Positions 30,331-40,709 of a stretch of 54,585 nt of DNA are shown here, piece after piece (position 1 is the stretch's first letter; each line of letters opens with the position of its first letter). Both the position numbers and the translations under genes were made by a program. Under the pieces are notes generated by a model. The model saw only the letters and a list, made by a program, of their open reading frames with translations, was not told the DNA's origin and searched no databases. The stretch spans positions 1 to 54,585 of the forward strand of contig JAFKKM010000038.1 of assembly GCA_017305555.1 (NCBI GenBank), given 5' to 3'. Source of the DNA: Hyphomicrobiales bacterium. Lineage in GTDB: Bacteria; Pseudomonadota; Alphaproteobacteria; Rhizobiales; Xanthobacteraceae.

Positions 30331-31671
30331 CTATCCGAAAACCGTATCGAACAGCAGCTTGAGATTGAGCACGACGATGACGCCGGCCACTGTCCACGCG
30401 ATGGCGGCAGTCGAGCGTGAGATCGCCAGATCGCCCATCCTCCGCCGATCCGAGACGAAGCGCACCAGCGGGATGACGGCGAAGGGGAGCTGCATCGACA
30501 GCACCACCTGGCTGAGCACCAGCAACTGTCCGGTGCCACGTTCGCCGTAGAGCCACGTCACCACGACCACCGGCACGATGGCGATGCCGCGCGTCACCAG
30601 CCGGCGCGCCCAGGCCGGCATGCGCAGATGGATGAATCCTTCCATCACGATCTGCCCCGCCAGCGTCGCCGTCACCGTCGAGTTGAGGCCGGACGCCAAC
30701 AGCGCCACCGCGAACAGCGTCGAGGCGATGCCGAGGCCGAGCAACGGCGACAGCAGCCGATGCGCGTCGCCGATTTCAGCGACGTCCTGATGGCCGGTGC
30801 CATGAAACGCCGCGGCGGCGACGATCAGGATCGCGGCGTTGACGAACAGCGCTAGCATGAGCGCGATGGTGCTGTCGGTGGTTGCCCACTTGATTGCCTC
30901 GCGGCGCCCCTTTGGGGTCCGCTCATAGGCGCGGGTCTGCACAATCGACGAATGCAGATAGAGGTTATGCGGCATCACCGTCGCGCCGATGATACCGATG
31001 GCGATGTAGAGCATCGCGGGATTGGCGACGATCTCCTTCGACGGCAAAAAGCCCTTGGCGATTTCGGCCACCGGCGGCGCAGCCGCCACGATCTGCACGA
31101 CAAAGCAGCCGGCGATGATCACCAGCAGCGCGATGACGAAGGCTTCGAGAAAGCGGAAGCCGCGATTCATCAACAACAGCACCAGGAATGCGTCGAGCGC
31201 CGTGATCAATGCGCCTGCGATCAGGGGAATGCCGAACAGAAGTTGTAGCGCGATCGCGGTGCCGATCACCTCCGCGAGATCGCAGGCGATGATCGCCGCC
31301 TCGCATATCAGCCACAGCATGATGCCGACCGGCCTGGAATAATTGTCGCGGCAGGCTTGCGCCAGATCGCACCCGGTGGCGATGCCGAGCCGTGCGGCGA
31401 GTGCCTGTAACAGGATCGCCATCACGTTCGACAGCAGGATCACCGACAACAGCGTGTAGCCAAACTGCGCCCCGCCGGCGAGGTCAGTGGCCCAGTTGCC
31501 CGGGTCCATATAACCGACCGACACCATGTAACCGGGGCCGAGGAACGCCAGCAGCCTTCGGAACCAGTGCCCTCCGACCGGCAGGGGGATCGAAGCGTGG
31601 ACCTCAGGCAAGCTCGGCCGCCCCGCTTCCGGGGGCGGGTTCGGTTTACTTATTCCGGCCAAGGCATCCAT
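30331..31671 (-). CDS. mntH: Nramp-family manganese transporter MntH
   Basis: A 446-residue Nramp proton-coupled divalent-metal importer with 11 or so membrane helices. The helix 1 motif [17 protein letters not shown] and the helix 6 motif [14 protein letters not shown] contain the Asp, Asn and Met that bind the metal. The ATG at 31671 has GGAGG immediately upstream, very close. A palindrome typical of Mur/Fur sites lies 29 bases upstream. Manganese is the likely main substrate, with iron as a secondary one. Confidence 0.95.
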   Translation of the reverse strand: MDALAGISKPNPPPEAGRPSLPEVHASIPLPVGGHWFRRLLAFLGPGYMVSVGYMDPGNWATDLAGGAQFGYTLLSVILLSNVMAILLQALAARLGIATGCDLAQACRDNYSRPVGIMLWLICEAAIIACDLAEVIGTAIALQLLFGIPLIAGALITALDAFLVLLLMNRGFRFLEAFVIALLVIIAGCFVVQIVAAAPPVAEIAKGFLPSKEIVANPAMLYIAIGIIGATVMPHNLYLHSSIVQTRAYERTPKGRREAIKWATTDSTIALMLALFVNAAILIVAAAAFHGTGHQDVAEIGDAHRLLSPLLGLGIASTLFAVALLASGLNSTVTATLAGQIVMEGFIHLRMPAWARRLVTRGIAIVPVVVVTWLYGERGTGQLLVLSQVVLSMQLPFAVIPLVRFVSDRRRMGDLAISRSTAAIAWTVAGVIVVLNLKLLFDTVFG

Positions 31672-31699
31672 GCCTCCACCATGGCCGATATCTTCTTTT

Positions 31700-31718
31700 A
31701 TTGCAACTCATTTGCAAT
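31700..31718. promoter_or_regulatory. Mur-type operator upstream of mntH
   Basis: A perfect 7-5-7 inverted repeat, ATTGCAA-CTCAT-TTGCAAT, lies 29 bases before the mntH start. It resembles the manganese-responsive sequence bound by Mur (a Fur homologue) in rhizobia. Repression by Mur with Mn is inferred. Confidence 0.72.
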
Positions 31719-31894
31719 AGCGAAAAGGCCGGCGACCTTGGCTGGCAAATATCTCCGGTGAAAGCTGTCTGCCGCCAATGAGAGGCGACGCCCCTCACCA
31801 AGGCAGGCCGGGCCCCAAACCCTCGGCAATCAATCAAAGCACAACCCCTCCCCGGCATTTCCGCATGTCGAAAATGCGAGCGTGCGTCCGCTTT

Positions 31895-31917
31895 GTATGA
31901 TAATCGTCATCTTATAC
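31895..31917. promoter_or_regulatory. Imperfect palindrome upstream of the MFS gene
   Basis: A 23-base AT-rich stretch with outer arms GTAT / ATAC and an inner ATGA-N6-TCAT repeat lies 16 bases before the start of the exporter gene. It is a possible repressor site; the protein that binds it is unknown. Confidence 0.35.
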
Positions 31918-31932
31918 GCCAAGGGAACGATC

Positions 31933-33153
31933 ATGACCGACAACACCATTGCCGATCCTGCTATTGTACTCAGTTCGCCGCGCGCATCGGTCGTGCAAGT
32001 TGCGGTTCTGGCGGCGCTGGCCTCGACTGGAACGCTGGCCACCAACATCCTGCTGCCGTCGTTGCCGCAGATGGGGCGATCGCTCGACGTATCCACCGCG
32101 ACGGTGACGTCATCGATCACGGTCTTTCTCGCTGCCTTCGCAATCGGACAACTCGCCGTCGGGCCCCTCTCCGATCGCTACGGCCGGTTTCTGCCGGTGA
32201 TCGCCGGCTTCATCGTCTTCATCGCCGGCAGCATCTGGTGCGGACTAGCGAGCGACCTCCCGAACCTCCTGCTTGGCCGCATCGTGCAGGCGTTCGGCGC
32301 GTGTGCGACGTCGGTGCTGTCACGCGCCATCGCGCGCGATCTCTTCAGCGGAGAGGCACTCGCGCGAACGCTTGCCTTGATCATGATCGCGATGGCGGCC
32401 GCACCGGGCTTTTCGCCGCTTCTGGGCAGCGCGCTCGATCACTACTTTGGCTGGCGCTCTGAATTCGCATTCGTCGCGATCTTCGCCGCGGCGGCGGCGG
32501 CGGCCTATGCGACTCAACTCGGCGAAACCCATCGCGGCATCCGCACGCCGCTGGCCCCACGCAATATCGCCAATACCTACCTGCAATTGATTATCGACCG
32601 TCGTTTCCTGATTCCGGCAGTAACGGTGAGCCTGATCCTCGGCGGTCTGTTCGCGATGTTCTCGGCGGCGCCCCGCATCCTGATCGAAGCGCTGCAATTC
32701 TCGCCCATCGGCCTCGGCATCTTCTTTGCCGGCACGGTCATCATCGTTTTCGCGGCAGGCATGATCGCGACGCGGCTTGCAGCACGGTTCGGATTGCAAG
32801 GCCCGATTCAAGCCGGACTTCTGCTGACGGCAACCGGAAGCATCGCGTTGCTGTTGGTGGGCATCTCCCACGGCGGCTTCCTGCCGTTCCTTGGCAGCAT
32901 GTCGATATTTCTGCTCGGCATGGGCATCGTCAATCCGCTCGGCACCGCGCAGGCGCTCTCGCCGTTCGGTACCAATGCCGGCGCGGCTTCGGCGCTACTT
33001 GGATTCTGGCAGATGCTCGGGGCCGCTTTCGGCGTCTGGATGGCCGCAACGATCTTCAACGACGCGATGATCGCACTCGGCGTCGTGCTCGCGATCGGCT
33101 CGACGCTGGCGCTGATCCTCTATCAACTCCGCGCCAGAGCACCGGCCGCCTAA
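31933..33153 (+). CDS. Bcr/CflA-type MFS drug exporter
   Basis: A 406-residue major-facilitator protein with 12 predicted helices. The pattern LLPSLPQMGRSLDVS, the loop 2-3 motif GPLSDRYGRF and the GRIVQAFGACATSVLSRAIARDLF segment fit the Bcr/CflA drug-resistance subfamily. I chose the ATG at 31933 with GGGAACG upstream; the open frame extends to 31882 through the palindrome. The substrate is unknown. It is convergent with parC and ends at a shared hairpin. Confidence 0.9.
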   Translation: MTDNTIADPAIVLSSPRASVVQVAVLAALASTGTLATNILLPSLPQMGRSLDVSTATVTSSITVFLAAFAIGQLAVGPLSDRYGRFLPVIAGFIVFIAGSIWCGLASDLPNLLLGRIVQAFGACATSVLSRAIARDLFSGEALARTLALIMIAMAAAPGFSPLLGSALDHYFGWRSEFAFVAIFAAAAAAAYATQLGETHRGIRTPLAPRNIANTYLQLIIDRRFLIPAVTVSLILGGLFAMFSAAPRILIEALQFSPIGLGIFFAGTVIIVFAAGMIATRLAARFGLQGPIQAGLLLTATGSIALLLVGISHGGFLPFLGSMSIFLLGMGIVNPLGTAQALSPFGTNAGAASALLGFWQMLGAAFGVWMAATIFNDAMIALGVVLAIGSTLALILYQLRARAPAA

Positions 33154-33160
33154 GAGAGGC

Positions 33161-33178
33161 TGCGCCCTATAGGGCGCA
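33161..33178. terminator. Perfect palindrome between the MFS gene and parC
   Basis: An 18-base perfect palindrome, TGCGCCCTATAGGGCGCA, in the 27-base gap between two convergent genes. It probably terminates transcription from both sides, although it has no clear T run. Confidence 0.5.
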
Positions 33179-33180
33179 AC

Positions 33181-35436
33181 TTATTCGATACCCCAGCCGA
33201 ACTTGTTGGATTTCGGAAAACCCTTCGGCGGCAAGCGACCGGCATCGGCGCGCGTGCCACGCCACTCAGACAATTCCTTCATCGTCGCGCTGAATTCGCG
33301 GCCGGCGGAATCCCGCCACTTCAAGCCTTCCTTGGCCGTGAACACAGTGACGTCCGACAATCCGCCGTCCTTGTACTTCTGCAAACGCACGCCGCGACCG
33401 CGCGCCATTTCGGGCACCTGATCGAGCGGGAAGATCAGCAGCTTGCGGTTCTCGCCGATCACCGCGACAGTGTCGCCGGTGACGGTCGTGAGCGCCCGCG
33501 CTTCGTTCGGCATCTCGACGTTGAGCACCTGCTTGCCCTTGCGCGTGGTACCAACGCAATCGTCCTCGTTGACGACGAAGCCCTGTCCCTCATGACTGGC
33601 GATCAGGAACTTGCGACCGCCGGTGTTGACGAACACTGTGACGATCGCCGCATCCTGCTCCATGTCGATGAACATGCGGATCGGCTCACCATGGCCGCGC
33701 CCGCCCGGCAACTTGGCGACATCGAGCGAATAGAACCGCCCGTTGGTGGCGAGCAGCAGAATCTTCGACGTCGTTTCAGCGAAGAACGAGAAGCCGAGCT
33801 TGTCGTCGGTCTTGAACGACAGGTTCGACAGATCCTCGACATGCCCCTTGAGCGTGCGCACCCAACCCTTATCGGAGACCACCACCGTCACCGGCTCGCG
33901 CTCGACGAAGGCTTCTTCGATCGCCGCGAGATCGTGCTCCGGCGCATCGGCGAAGATGGTGCGTCGTTTGCCGAGCGGCGTCTTCGGCCCGAACATGTCG
34001 CGCACCTTGCGCACCTGTTCGGCGACTTTCTTCCACTGCTCGGTTTCCGATCCAAGCACGGCATTGATGCCCTTGAGTTCGGCCCGAAGATTCTTGTCTT
34101 CGGTGCGTATCTCCATTTCCTCGAGCTTGCGCAACGAGCGCAGCCGCATGTTGAGGATGGCCTCGGCCTGAACCTCGGTGAGCTTGAACGCCTTAATCAA
34201 GGCCGGCTTCGGCTCATCCTCGGTGCGGATGATCTTGATGACCTTGTCGATGTTCAGATAGGCGATCAGGTAACCGCCGAGCACTTCGAGCCGATGCTCG
34301 ATCTGCGCTTTGCGATAGTTGGAACGGCGCAGCAGCACGTCGCGCAGATGATCGAGCCATTCGCGCAAGGCTTCGGCAAGACCAACCACCTTCGGAATGC
34401 GGCCCTTCACCAGCACGTTGAGGTTCAATGAAATCCGGCTTTCAAGCTCGGTGAGCTTGAAGAGCGATTCCATCAGCAGTTCGGGATCGACGTTGCGCGA
34501 CTTCGGCTCGATGACGATACGGATGTCTTCCGCCGACTCGTCGCGGATGTCGTCGACCAGCGGCAGCTTCTTGGCGTTGAGCAGTTCGGCGATTTTCTCG
34601 ATGAGTCGCGACTTCTGCACCAGCCACGGAATCTCGGTGACGACGACAGCCCAGGTGCCGCGCGCACCTTCTTCCTGATGCCATTTGGCACGGGTGCGGA
34701 ACGCGCCGCGCCCGGTGGTGTAGGCTTCCGCGATGCTTTCCTTGGAATCGACGACGATGCCGCCGGTCGGGAAGTCCGGACCCTTCACCCACTTGAGCAA
34801 TGCGCGCGACTTGGCGTCGGGCTTGTCGATCAGATGCAGCGCGGCGTCGCAGAGTTCGGCGGCGTTGTGCGGCGGGATCGCGGTGGCCATGCCGACGGCG
34901 ATGCCCTGCGCGCCATTAGCGAGCAAGTTCGGGAAACCGCCGGGCAGAACCACCGGCTCCTTGGACTGGCCATCGTAGTTGGCGCGGAACTCGACGCCGT
35001 CCTCATCGATGCCTTCCAGCAGCAGCCGCGCAACGTCTGTCATGCGCGCTTCGGTGTAGCGATAGGCCGCCGGGTTATCGCCGTCGATATTGCCGAAGTT
35101 GCCCTGCCCGTCCACCAGCGGATAGCGCGAGGAGAAGTCCTGCGCGAGGCGCACCATGGCATCATAGATCGCCTGATCGCCGTGCGGATGGAAGGAACCC
35201 ATCACGTCGCCAACGATCTTTGCTGACTTCTTGAACGGCGTACCGGGATCAAGCCGCAGCAACCGCATCCCGTAGAGGATGCGGCGATGCACGGGCTTCA
35301 GGCCGTCGCGCGCGTCAGGCAGCGCCCGGTGCATGATGGTCGACAGCGCATAGGCAAGATACCGCTCCTCAAGGGCGGTGCGCAGCGCAACGTCCTCGAT
35401 GTCCGCAGGTTCCGGTGGAATCAATCGTTTTCCCAT
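33181..35436 (-). CDS. parC: DNA topoisomerase IV subunit A
   Basis: ParC (751 residues) breaks and rejoins DNA to separate daughter chromosomes, together with ParE. The start of the breakage domain ([20 protein letters not shown]), the active-site tyrosine region [12 protein letters not shown] and carboxy-terminal beta-pinwheel repeats are present. In the quinolone-contact region the sequence is [12 protein letters not shown], with Gln88 and Asp92 where E. coli ParC has Ser80 and Glu84. The length is normal. The gene follows recO on the same strand. Confidence 0.96.
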   Translation of the reverse strand: MGKRLIPPEPADIEDVALRTALEERYLAYALSTIMHRALPDARDGLKPVHRRILYGMRLLRLDPGTPFKKSAKIVGDVMGSFHPHGDQAIYDAMVRLAQDFSSRYPLVDGQGNFGNIDGDNPAAYRYTEARMTDVARLLLEGIDEDGVEFRANYDGQSKEPVVLPGGFPNLLANGAQGIAVGMATAIPPHNAAELCDAALHLIDKPDAKSRALLKWVKGPDFPTGGIVVDSKESIAEAYTTGRGAFRTRAKWHQEEGARGTWAVVVTEIPWLVQKSRLIEKIAELLNAKKLPLVDDIRDESAEDIRIVIEPKSRNVDPELLMESLFKLTELESRISLNLNVLVKGRIPKVVGLAEALREWLDHLRDVLLRRSNYRKAQIEHRLEVLGGYLIAYLNIDKVIKIIRTEDEPKPALIKAFKLTEVQAEAILNMRLRSLRKLEEMEIRTEDKNLRAELKGINAVLGSETEQWKKVAEQVRKVRDMFGPKTPLGKRRTIFADAPEHDLAAIEEAFVEREPVTVVVSDKGWVRTLKGHVEDLSNLSFKTDDKLGFSFFAETTSKILLLATNGRFYSLDVAKLPGGRGHGEPIRMFIDMEQDAAIVTVFVNTGGRKFLIASHEGQGFVVNEDDCVGTTRKGKQVLNVEMPNEARALTTVTGDTVAVIGENRKLLIFPLDQVPEMARGRGVRLQKYKDGGLSDVTVFTAKEGLKWRDSAGREFSATMKELSEWRGTRADAGRLPPKGFPKSNKFGWGIE

Positions 35437-35514
35437 GGGGACGGGTTAGCGCCTGACGGCGCGCCCGACAAGGCGTGATTCGGTCCCGCGATTCGGTCTG
35501 AAACCAGCCGAAAC

Positions 35515-36282
35515 CTAGGAATCCGGCATGGAATCGGAAGACAATAGCCGTCCGCGTTGCCGGACTACGGCGGCAATAAAGCCCGCGCGGGTATCCGAAT
35601 GGCTAAGCCCTCGCGGCTCCAGCACATGACGAAGCAGGAATCGCCCGGTTAGTTCAAAACCGTCCTGAAGGTCCTGGTCGGACCAGCCGTTGCTTCCGCC
35701 GTCCGCCTCACGCAGGAACGGCGGCAGCCGGAGCAGCCGTCCGCGCCAGGGTTCGCCCGCCTGCCGCGACACCGCGCCGCCGGACTTCGGCGACACGTAG
35801 ATCAGATCGGTGGTGGCCCCCGTCGCCGCGCAACTCGACAGGTCGAGACCAAAGCCGAGTTCGGCCAGCATCGCCAGTTCGAACCGAACCAGATGGACGG
35901 CGGCCTCACCTGCATCGGTGAAGTCATCCAGCGTCAGTTCGAGCATTTCGTAGATGTCTTCGTGCGGCGCGCGTTCTGGCAGCAGACGCGCCAGCGATGC
36001 CAAGTGCGTGACGCCGTAGACCGCGTGCGAATCCGCCAGCAGGGTCGCGGCACGGGTCCGCGTCACCTCGATCTGATATGTCCCGAGGTGCTCATCCAGA
36101 CGCGCGCGCCAGACGGCATGAACCGTGTTTCCGGGTTGCAAGACGGGCCGCATACGCGAGCCCGCACCGCCGCGCACGAGGCCGAGATGGCGGCCATGTT
36201 GGCGCGTCAACAGTTCAGCGATGGCACTGGACTCACCGTGCCGCCGCACGCCAAGCACGATGCCCTGGTCGGTCCATTCCAT
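35515..36282 (-). CDS. recO: DNA repair protein RecO
   Basis: RecO (255 residues) helps load RecA at gapped DNA with RecF/RecR. An amino-terminal OB-fold ([20 protein letters not shown]) and the helical zinc-like carboxy domain containing [19 protein letters not shown] are recognisable. The order rnc-era-recO is conserved. The start at 36282 is normal. Confidence 0.94.
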   Translation of the reverse strand: MEWTDQGIVLGVRRHGESSAIAELLTRQHGRHLGLVRGGAGSRMRPVLQPGNTVHAVWRARLDEHLGTYQIEVTRTRAATLLADSHAVYGVTHLASLARLLPERAPHEDIYEMLELTLDDFTDAGEAAVHLVRFELAMLAELGFGLDLSSCAATGATTDLIYVSPKSGGAVSRQAGEPWRGRLLRLPPFLREADGGSNGWSDQDLQDGFELTGRFLLRHVLEPRGLSHSDTRAGFIAAVVRQRGRLLSSDSMPDS

Positions 36283-36332
36283 GATGCGCGATACTATCGC
36301 ATTCCGTCGTCATGCGCAGGTGACATCGCCAC

Positions 36333-36731
36333 TCACACATTCGATCTTTCGAACCAGCCACGCGCATCGCCGGTGAACGAATAATATAGCCCTGCGGCCG
36401 TCATTCCCGTCGAGATCAATTCGATCAATGACTCGAGCTGCAAGCCATCGAACGACAATTCCCCTGCCAGCGACAGGACGGACAATCCCAACGCCACAAG
36501 CAGGACGATGCGCGCCCAGTTTTTATGATGCTGCGCCGCCAATCCGACGAGAAAAACGAACAGCAGGATCAGCACGGCGTTGGCGAAATAGGCGACCGAC
36601 GCGGCCGACTCGCTCATGTCGTCCGGCATGGTCCGGAACAGCGCCGTCAACGTATCGAGCAGCAATGAGGCATAGAGCAGCACCTCGAAGCGCCAGATGT
36701 TTTGCGGGACTGGCTGGTTCGCCGGCGTCAT
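36333..36731 (-). CDS. Small membrane protein between era and recO
   Basis: I do not recognise a family. The 132-residue product has four hydrophobic helices (about 15-33, 48-68, 72-92, 100-122) and a polar amino end. Its ATG overlaps the era stop in an ATGA arrangement, so it is translated with era. The position within the conserved lepB-rnc-era-recO cluster suggests a lineage-specific insertion with a membrane role. No function is assigned. Confidence 0.75.
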   Translation of the reverse strand: MTPANQPVPQNIWRFEVLLYASLLLDTLTALFRTMPDDMSESAASVAYFANAVLILLFVFLVGLAAQHHKNWARIVLLVALGLSVLSLAGELSFDGLQLESLIELISTGMTAAGLYYSFTGDARGWFERSNV

Positions 36732-37663
36732 TCTTTTGGAAAATCCAGACCCATTTCGCGATAGCGTTCGGGATCGTCGCCCCAGCCGTCGCGCACCTTC
36801 ACGAAAAGGAACAAATGCACCGGCTGGCCGACGATCTCGGCAATCTCCTTGCGCGACTGCTCACCGATCGACTTGATGGTGGCGCCGCCCTTGCCCAGCA
36901 CGATCTTGCGCTGGCTGTCGCGCTCGACATAGATCGTCTGCTCGATCTTGATCGAATGATCCTTGCGTTCGGTCCACGTGTCGGTTTCCACCGTGGACTG
37001 GTACGGCAACTCCTGATGCAGATGCCGATAGATTTTCTCGCGGGTGATTTCCGCCGCGAGATAGCGCAGCGGCGCATCCGACATCTGGTCTTCGGGATAG
37101 TGAAACGGCCCTGCCGGCACTTTGGCCGCAAGCGCATGACGCAGATCGTCGACGCCGTCGCCGGACAGTGCCGCCACCATGAAGGTGTCGGTGAACGTCA
37201 GCCGCTCGTTGGCAGCTTTCGCCAGCGCCAGCAGCTTTTCGCGCGGCACCAGATCGATCTTGTTGATCACCAGAATTTTCGGATGCGCGACCGTCTCCAG
37301 TTTGGTGAGGATCGCGTCAGCCTCCTCGTCGATGCCGGCGCGCGCATCGAGCAGCACGCAGACGAGGTCGGCGTCGTGCGCCCCGCTCCAGGCCGTCGAG
37401 ACCATCGCGCGGTCGAGCCGGCGCTTCGGCGCGAAGATACCGGGCGTATCGACCAGAATGATCTGCGCGTTGTCCTCGACGACGATGCCGCGGATCAGCG
37501 CGCGCGTGGTCTGCACCTTGCGCGAGACGATGGTGACCTTGGAGCCGACCAGCGCATTGACCAGCGTGGACTTGCCGACATTGGGCGCGCCGATCAGGGC
37601 TACGAAGCCGCAGCGGGTCGACGATTGATCCGCGGTATCCTGCAATGCGCTATCCGGCGCCAT
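36728..37663 (-). CDS. era: GTPase Era
   Basis: Era (311 residues) is an essential GTPase that binds the 3' end of 16S rRNA and assists 30S assembly. The G1 motif GAPNVGKST, G3 DTPG and G4 NKID are clear, and a carboxy-terminal KH domain ends at about residue 300 with GKGGATIKSIGEQSRKEI. The start overlaps the rnc end by 14 bases. Confidence 0.97.
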   Translation of the reverse strand: MAPDSALQDTADQSSTRCGFVALIGAPNVGKSTLVNALVGSKVTIVSRKVQTTRALIRGIVVEDNAQIILVDTPGIFAPKRRLDRAMVSTAWSGAHDADLVCVLLDARAGIDEEADAILTKLETVAHPKILVINKIDLVPREKLLALAKAANERLTFTDTFMVAALSGDGVDDLRHALAAKVPAGPFHYPEDQMSDAPLRYLAAEITREKIYRHLHQELPYQSTVETDTWTERKDHSIKIEQTIYVERDSQRKIVLGKGGATIKSIGEQSRKEIAEIVGQPVHLFLFVKVRDGWGDDPERYREMGLDFPKE

Positions 37664-38471
37664 GACTGCTTCCCTTGACGCCGTCGCTCGCCAGCATGGC
37701 CGACGCGGCGGCTTTTTCGGCGGCGCGCTTGCTGCCGCCGGTGCCTTCCGCTGAGGTCAGACCCGGCAGATCCACCGCAACACGGAACTGCGGATCGTGG
37801 TGCGGGCCGGTGCGTTCGATCTCGCGATAGACCGGCACCGGCAAGCCCTTGCCCTGCGCCCACTCCTGCAACACCGTCTTGGGATCGCGCAGCGGCCGTT
37901 GCGGCTTGCGCATCCGCTCCAGCCAATTGGTTTCGACGAACTTCACCGCTGTCGCGTAACCACCATCGAGGAAGATCGCGCCGATCACGGCTTCGCAGAT
38001 GTCGCCGAGCACTGACTTGCGCAACCGCGCGCCGGCGCCGGCGCCGACCGAGCCGAGCTTGATCGCATCCTGAAAGCCAAGCGAACGGGCCACGTCAACG
38101 CAGGTTTCCTTGCGCACGAGGTCCGCCAACCGTTTCGAGAGTTCGCCCTCATCCGCCTTGGGGAAAGCACGATAGAGCATGTCGGAGACGATCAGCCCGA
38201 GCACGTGATCGCCGAGAAATTCCAGCCGCTGATAACTGTCGGTGCGGTTGCGTGCCGCCTTCAGCGCCGAGACGTGTGTAAAGGCCGTAGCAAGCAGCGT
38301 CGGATCCTTGAACGAATAGCCGATGCGCTCCTCGATCGCCGCCATGGCGGCTTTCGCGGCCGCCTTTCCACGCGGCTTCTTGACGCGCACGGGCGTGGCG
38401 TCGGCAGGAGGCGCAGAGCTTGCCTCGTCAGCCTGCGGAACGACTTTGATGTCAGCCGCTTCGTCCGTCAT
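37650..38471 (-). CDS. rnc: Ribonuclease III
   Basis: RNase III (273 residues) cleaves double-stranded RNA, including rRNA precursors. The signature RLEFLGDHVLGLIVSDML and later GDICEAVIGAIFLDGG with the acidic metal ligands are present, followed by a double-stranded-RNA-binding domain (about 200-270). An amino-terminal extension of about 40 residues is rich in Ala, Pro and Lys. The ATG at 38471 overlaps the lepB stop (ATGA); the open frame continues back to 38801 within lepB. Confidence 0.96.
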   Translation of the reverse strand: MTDEAADIKVVPQADEASSAPPADATPVRVKKPRGKAAAKAAMAAIEERIGYSFKDPTLLATAFTHVSALKAARNRTDSYQRLEFLGDHVLGLIVSDMLYRAFPKADEGELSKRLADLVRKETCVDVARSLGFQDAIKLGSVGAGAGARLRKSVLGDICEAVIGAIFLDGGYATAVKFVETNWLERMRKPQRPLRDPKTVLQEWAQGKGLPVPVYREIERTGPHHDPQFRVAVDLPGLTSAEGTGGSKRAAEKAAASAMLASDGVKGSSHGAG

Positions 38472-39226
38472 CGCACAAAGGTGAACAGGCGATTCCACCG
38501 GATCGCGGTGGGCCATCGCCAGATTTGCCAGGCGTGCTCGCCTTCGGCAATCGAGAAGAAAATCATCTGCGCGCGGCCGATGATATTCTCCAGCGGCACG
38601 TAGCCGACCGCGGAAAGCACGCGGCTGTCGGTGGAGTTGTCGCGGTTGTCGCCCATCATGAAAAAGTGGCCGGCAGGCACGGTGTAGACATTGGTGTTGT
38701 CGTAGAAACCGTTGTCGACGCAGTCGAGGGTCTTGTAGGTCACCCCGTTCGGCATCGTCTCCTGCCACTGCTTCACGCGCGCCGTCGCGCCGGAGCCGCA
38801 AGGATCTTCGCCGACAAAATCAGGCAGCCGTTCGCGCTTGACCGGAACGTCGTTGATATACAGCAGTCCTTCCCGCACCTGGATGCGATCACCCGGCAAA
38901 CCGACCACGCGTTTGATGTAATCGATCGAGTCGTCCTTCGGCAGCCGGAACACCACGATATCGCCGCGCGAGGGTTCGGAGCCGAAGATGCGGCCGGAGA
39001 ACAACGGCGGCGAGAACGGAATCGAATAGTGGCTGTAGCCGTAGGAATACTTGGAGACAAACAGATAGTCACCGACCAGCAGGGTCGCCTTCATCGAACC
39101 GGACGGAATGTTGAAAGGCTGAAACAGGAAAGTGCGGATCACCAGCGCGATAATCAGGGCATGGATAACGACCCGGACGGTCTCGCCAAAACCGCTTTCC
39201 TTCTTGGTGCTTGAAGTCACGCTCAT
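38468..39226 (-). CDS. lepB: Signal peptidase I
   Basis: LepB (252 residues) is the inner-membrane protease that removes signal peptides from exported proteins. One membrane anchor (residues about 18-36) is followed by the catalytic serine motif NIPSGSMKATLL (Ser44) and the lysine motif YIKRVVGLPGD (Lys105). The GDNRDNSTDSR box near the end is also present. It begins the lepB-rnc-era cluster. Confidence 0.97.
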   Translation of the reverse strand: MSVTSSTKKESGFGETVRVVIHALIIALVIRTFLFQPFNIPSGSMKATLLVGDYLFVSKYSYGYSHYSIPFSPPLFSGRIFGSEPSRGDIVVFRLPKDDSIDYIKRVVGLPGDRIQVREGLLYINDVPVKRERLPDFVGEDPCGSGATARVKQWQETMPNGVTYKTLDCVDNGFYDNTNVYTVPAGHFFMMGDNRDNSTDSRVLSAVGYVPLENIIGRAQMIFFSIAEGEHAWQIWRWPTAIRWNRLFTFVR

Positions 39227-39499
39227 CGCTTTCTCAATTCCCTCGTCACACGCACGACGATGAGCATTCGTCTGGCGAGGCCATCGGCGTCACCTGAACC
39301 TAGCTCGATTTTGAACGCTTGAATCGCCCTGCGCCACCGCCCTTGGTGATCATCCCGCAGGATCAATTCCGCCACGAAGCACCCCGGCCGGGTTTTAGAC
39401 CGTTGTTGCTGGCGGCGCAATCAACCACCCCATCAAAAGTTCATAATACATTGATATATCTTGATTTTTAATTCTGTTGACGGTTTCGGGGCAACGATC

Positions 39500-39916
39500 T
39501 CAGTCACGGCGCGGAATCGCCGAAATCACGATGAAGGCTTGGGCCAGCGGCCAGTCATCGGTGATGCTGAGGTCGATTCGCGCCTCGTGCCCCTCGGGGG
39601 TCAGGACGGCAAGTCGCTCCCGGGCGCCGCCGGTCAATTCCATGGTTGGACGCCCGCCCGGCAGGTTGACCACGCCCATATCGCGCCACCAGACGCCGCG
39701 CCGGATTCCGGTGCCGAGCGCCTTCGAGCACGCCTCCTTGGCAGCAAAGCGTTTCGCGTAGGTCGCAACCACCATCTTCTCGCTTTTAGCGCGGCGCTCG
39801 GCCTTGGCGCGCTCAGCCTCGGTAAAGATGCGGTCAAGAAAGCGCTCGCCGTGGCGCTCGATCACCTTGGCGATCCGGCGGATGTCGATGAGATCCGAGC
39901 CGATGCCGATGATCAT
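39500..39916 (-). CDS. acpS: Holo-ACP synthase
   Basis: AcpS (138 residues) transfers the phosphopantetheine arm from CoA to acyl-carrier protein. Its amino end [14 protein letters not shown] includes the magnesium-binding Asp, and [17 protein letters not shown] with the second acidic ligand is present. The ATG at 39916 overlaps the pdxJ end; the alternative ATG lies 5 codons upstream. Confidence 0.96.
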   Translation of the reverse strand: MIIGIGSDLIDIRRIAKVIERHGERFLDRIFTEAERAKAERRAKSEKMVVATYAKRFAAKEACSKALGTGIRRGVWWRDMGVVNLPGGRPTMELTGGARERLAVLTPEGHEARIDLSITDDWPLAQAFIVISAIPRRD

Positions 39917-40680
39917 GCACGACGCTCGCACTTGGCGCGGCCGCGCTCCATGGCCGCGCGCATCTGCCGGACAGCTTCCGGCAAGCCGACGAACAACGCT
40001 TCCCCCATCATGAAGTAACCGATGTTCAGTTCCTTGATCTGAGGCAGCGTGGCGATAGTCTCGGCGGTGGCGTAATCCAGCCCGTGGCCGGCGTGAACCT
40101 CAAGCCCCGCCTCGCCCGCGAGCTTTGCGCCGTCAACGATGCGTTGCCATTCACGATCCGCCTTAGCATAATCACCATCGACCACCGCGTCGCACCACGC
40201 ACCGGTATGAAGTTCGATCACCGGGGCTTTCAGCGTCGCGGCCATTTCGATCTGAGCGGGATCGGCCGCAATGAACAGCGACGTGCGAATGCCGGCATCA
40301 TTGAAGCGCGCGATGTAGGGCGCAAGCGGATCGCGCTGCCCGACGACATCGAGGCCGCCCTCGGTGGTCAACTCCATCCGCCGCTCCGGCACCAGGCAGA
40401 CGGCGTGCGGCATGGTGGCAAGCGCGATCCGCTGCATCTCCTCGGTCGCGGCCATCTCGAAATTCAGGGGCTTGGAAATCTCCGCCTTCAATCGCGCCAT
40501 GTCGCTGTCGCGGATATGGCGGCGATCCTCTCGCAGATGGGCCGTGATACCGTCGGCGCCGGCCTTGATCGCGGCCAGCGCGGCACGAACCGGGTCCGGC
40601 CGGTCACCGCCGCGCGCGTTGCGCAGCGTGGCGACATGATCGACGTTGACCCCGAGGCGAAGGGCGGCGGATTGGGACAT
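39913..40680 (-). CDS. pdxJ: Pyridoxine 5'-phosphate synthase
   Basis: PdxJ (255 residues) makes pyridoxine phosphate from 1-deoxyxylulose 5-phosphate and 3-amino-2-oxopropyl phosphate. Typical segments are [33 protein letters not shown] and [15 protein letters not shown]. Its stop overlaps acpS (ATGA). The pdxJ-acpS-lepB order is widely shared. Confidence 0.96.
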   Translation of the reverse strand: MSQSAALRLGVNVDHVATLRNARGGDRPDPVRAALAAIKAGADGITAHLREDRRHIRDSDMARLKAEISKPLNFEMAATEEMQRIALATMPHAVCLVPERRMELTTEGGLDVVGQRDPLAPYIARFNDAGIRTSLFIAADPAQIEMAATLKAPVIELHTGAWCDAVVDGDYAKADREWQRIVDGAKLAGEAGLEVHAGHGLDYATAETIATLPQIKELNIGYFMMGEALFVGLPEAVRQMRAAMERGRAKCERRA

Positions 40681-40709
40681 GACGAACTCGCGGGAAGACC
40701 GAATGAGAG

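Noticed and set aside
39223-39420. 65-residue minus-strand frame before lepB
   Set aside because: No ribosome site, no family resemblance and a composition like the surrounding noncoding DNA; not enough to call a gene.
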